64,000 bases of DNA from Pseudomonas sp. B21_DOA (GTDB lineage Bacteria > Pseudomonadota > Gammaproteobacteria > Pseudomonadales > Pseudomonadaceae), in contig CP086683.1 of assembly GCA_030544685.1 (NCBI GenBank), positions 2,914,001-2,978,000 of the forward strand, read 5' to 3'. Both the position numbers and the translations under genes were made by a program. The number at the start of each line of letters is the position of its first letter. The stretch's first letter is position 1. Of this stretch, positions 62,801 to 64,000 are shown one piece after another. A model generated the notes under the pieces. It worked only from the letters and a program-made list of their open reading frames with translations, did no database searches and had not been told where the DNA came from.

Positions 62801-63535
62801 TCAGCCTTCGATCGAGCCGCCGGCCAGCGCGCACAGCTGGATCGGGTCGAGAATATGGATCTCCTTGCCCTCGGCGGCAATCAGCTCGTTCTGCTGGAAA
62901 CGGGTGAACACCCGCGACACGGTTTCCACCGCCAGGCCCAGGTAATTGCCGATTTCATTGCGCGACATGCTCAGGCGGAACTGGTTGGCCGAGAAGCCGC
63001 GAGCGCGGAAGCGGGCCGACAGGTTGACCAGGAAGGTCGCGATGCGCTCGTCAGCGGTCTTCTTCGACAGCAGCAACATCATTTGCTGATCGTCGCGAAT
63101 CTCGCGGCTCATCACCCGCATCAACTGGCGGCGCAGTTGTGGCAATTGCAGGGCCAGTTCGTCGAGGCGCTCGAAAGGGATTTCGCAGACAGAAGTGGTT
63201 TCCAGCGCCTGGGCCGACACCGGGTGTTTCTCGGTGTCCATGCCCGACAGTCCGACCAGTTCACTCGGCAGGTGGAAGCCAGTCAGTTGCTCTTCACCGG
63301 CATCGCTCAGGCTGAAAGTCTTCAGGGCGCCGGAGCGAACCGCATAAACGGAATCGAAGGTGTCGCCCTGGCGGAACAGGAACTCGCCCTTCTTCAGCGG
63401 GCGGCCGCGTTTAACGATTTCGTCCAGCGCGTCCATGTCTTCCAGATTCAGCGAAAGTGGCAGGCAGAGCGGGGCCAGGCTGCAATCCTTGCAATGGGCC
63501 TGGTTGTGAGCGCGCAGTTTGACTGGCTCGGACAT
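62801..63535 (-). CDS. anr: anaerobic regulator Anr (FNR/CRP family)
   Basis: 244-residue oxygen-sensing regulator. N-terminal Cys cluster [10 protein letters not shown] (Cys15, 18, 24) plus a fourth in [10 protein letters not shown] near 116 bind [4Fe-4S]. A cyclic-nucleotide-type sensor fold, dimer helix ([20 protein letters not shown]), then a helix-turn-helix with [20 protein letters not shown] and [10 protein letters not shown]. Start [14 protein letters not shown] at 63535; the frame is open upstream but the family starts here. It activates anaerobic and microaerobic genes in Pseudomonas. Confidence 0.96.
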   Translation of the reverse strand: MSEPVKLRAHNQAHCKDCSLAPLCLPLSLNLEDMDALDEIVKRGRPLKKGEFLFRQGDTFDSVYAVRSGALKTFSLSDAGEEQLTGFHLPSELVGLSGMDTEKHPVSAQALETTSVCEIPFERLDELALQLPQLRRQLMRVMSREIRDDQQMMLLLSKKTADERIATFLVNLSARFRARGFSANQFRLSMSRNEIGNYLGLAVETVSRVFTRFQQNELIAAEGKEIHILDPIQLCALAGGSIEG

Positions 63536-63688
63536 TTCTTCAATCCTTGTGGGAAACACACATAAGCCGTAAGGGTAACTCACGCGAGGACATTCAGGCC
63601 AGCACGCGGCGGCGTTGTCCCACAGACATAAAGCCGCAGCACCTGCGGCCGATAAACAGCTATCAGCATCCATTCAGGGAAGGCCCCG

Positions 63689-64000
63689 ATGACCGCCATT
63701 GGCACGCTAGGCCCCGGTAGCAGCGGCGTTGCTGCCGCGCCGGAGATCAACAATACCGACGCTGCGATCAACCGCGATGACGACTTGTCGAACACGGCAA
63801 CCCCGACCTTGGTCGAGGGCGTCAAAGTGTCGCTGTCTGGCGCGGCCATCGCCAAATCCGCTGCTGTCGGCGGCGAGAACAGCGACGTCGATAACAGCGG
63901 CTTGCCGGAGAACATTCAGCAATTGCTGAAGATGATCCGAAAAATCCAGAAGGAGATCATCGAGAAGAAAGCGCGCATGGCGGCGGTCATGTCCGACAGA
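63689..64000 (+). CDS. hypothetical protein, 5' part
   Basis: Open frame of 104 codons running off the window end. It starts MTAIGTLGPGSSGVAAAPEI at 63689 after a good AGGGAAGG site. It is rich in Ala, Ser, Gly and Asp, and a helical, probably coiled-coil part begins at QQLLKMIRKIQKEIIEKKAR. It is divergent from anr. I do not recognise a family; it looks like the small secreted or unstructured proteins found near anr in other Pseudomonas genomes, but this is weak. Confidence 0.6.
   Translation, partial: MTAIGTLGPGSSGVAAAPEINNTDAAINRDDDLSNTATPTLVEGVKVSLSGAAIAKSAAVGGENSDVDNSGLPENIQQLLKMIRKIQKEIIEKKARMAAVMSDR

Overview
This is a chromosomal window from a Pseudomonas of the P. fluorescens lineage. 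The evidence is the high GC content, the cmaX-crfX-cmpX-sigX-oprF envelope locus, the PrpF/PrpD methylcitrate genes, Anr, a 4.5S RNA gene next to dnaX, and more than ten REP-type palindromic repeats built on cores such as GAGCCTGCTC and CTGGCTTGCCAG. From memory (not checked), gene order falls into blocks that match P. aeruginosa PA0792-0793, PA1769-1786, PA3046-3050 and PA1520-1544.

Layout. 0-2.3 kb: end of prpF and all of prpD (propionate catabolism). 2.5-7.1 kb: divergent ppsR and ppsA, then an alpha/beta hydrolase. 7.3-11.8 kb: rraA, then the membrane-stress cluster cmaX, crfX, cmpX, sigX, oprF. 11.8-23.5 kb, minus strand: a nitrate-assimilation regulon with nirB-nirD-nasC-cobA, nasA plus a PP2C/Ser-Thr kinase fusion, and the nasS-nasT sensor/antiterminator pair. 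Each of the three units has a sigma-54-type promoter and a terminator in its leader; two leaders carry a recognisable two-hexaloop ANTAR-binding RNA. 23.7-32.8 kb: pyrD, rmf with a structured leader, rlmKL, a diguanylate cyclase, dacB, yggL. 32.9-42.5 kb: purine catabolism (a BenE-family transporter, GntR regulators, guaD, xdhC, xdhB, xdhA). 42.5-63.5 kb: smc, zipA, ligA, a metallopeptidase-like protein, an AT-rich orphan gene, ffs, a helicase module, dnaX, ybaB, an oxidoreductase, recR, an acyl-CoA dehydrogenase, apt and anr. The window ends inside an unidentified gene.

Data quality. At least 16 genes are interrupted by one-base losses, 22 in all and mostly in homopolymer runs. Restoring one base at each site gives a full-length family protein every time, so these look like sequencing undercalls rather than pseudogenes. 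Gene spans below run across the breaks.

No unambiguous new system is present. The parts most worth a second look are the nas regulatory RNAs, the hairpin-rich rmf and rlmKL leaders, a hairpin covering the start site of the diguanylate cyclase, the AT-rich orphan at 51.2-52.0 kb, and the uncharacterised coiled-coil/SF1-helicase pair between ffs and dnaX.
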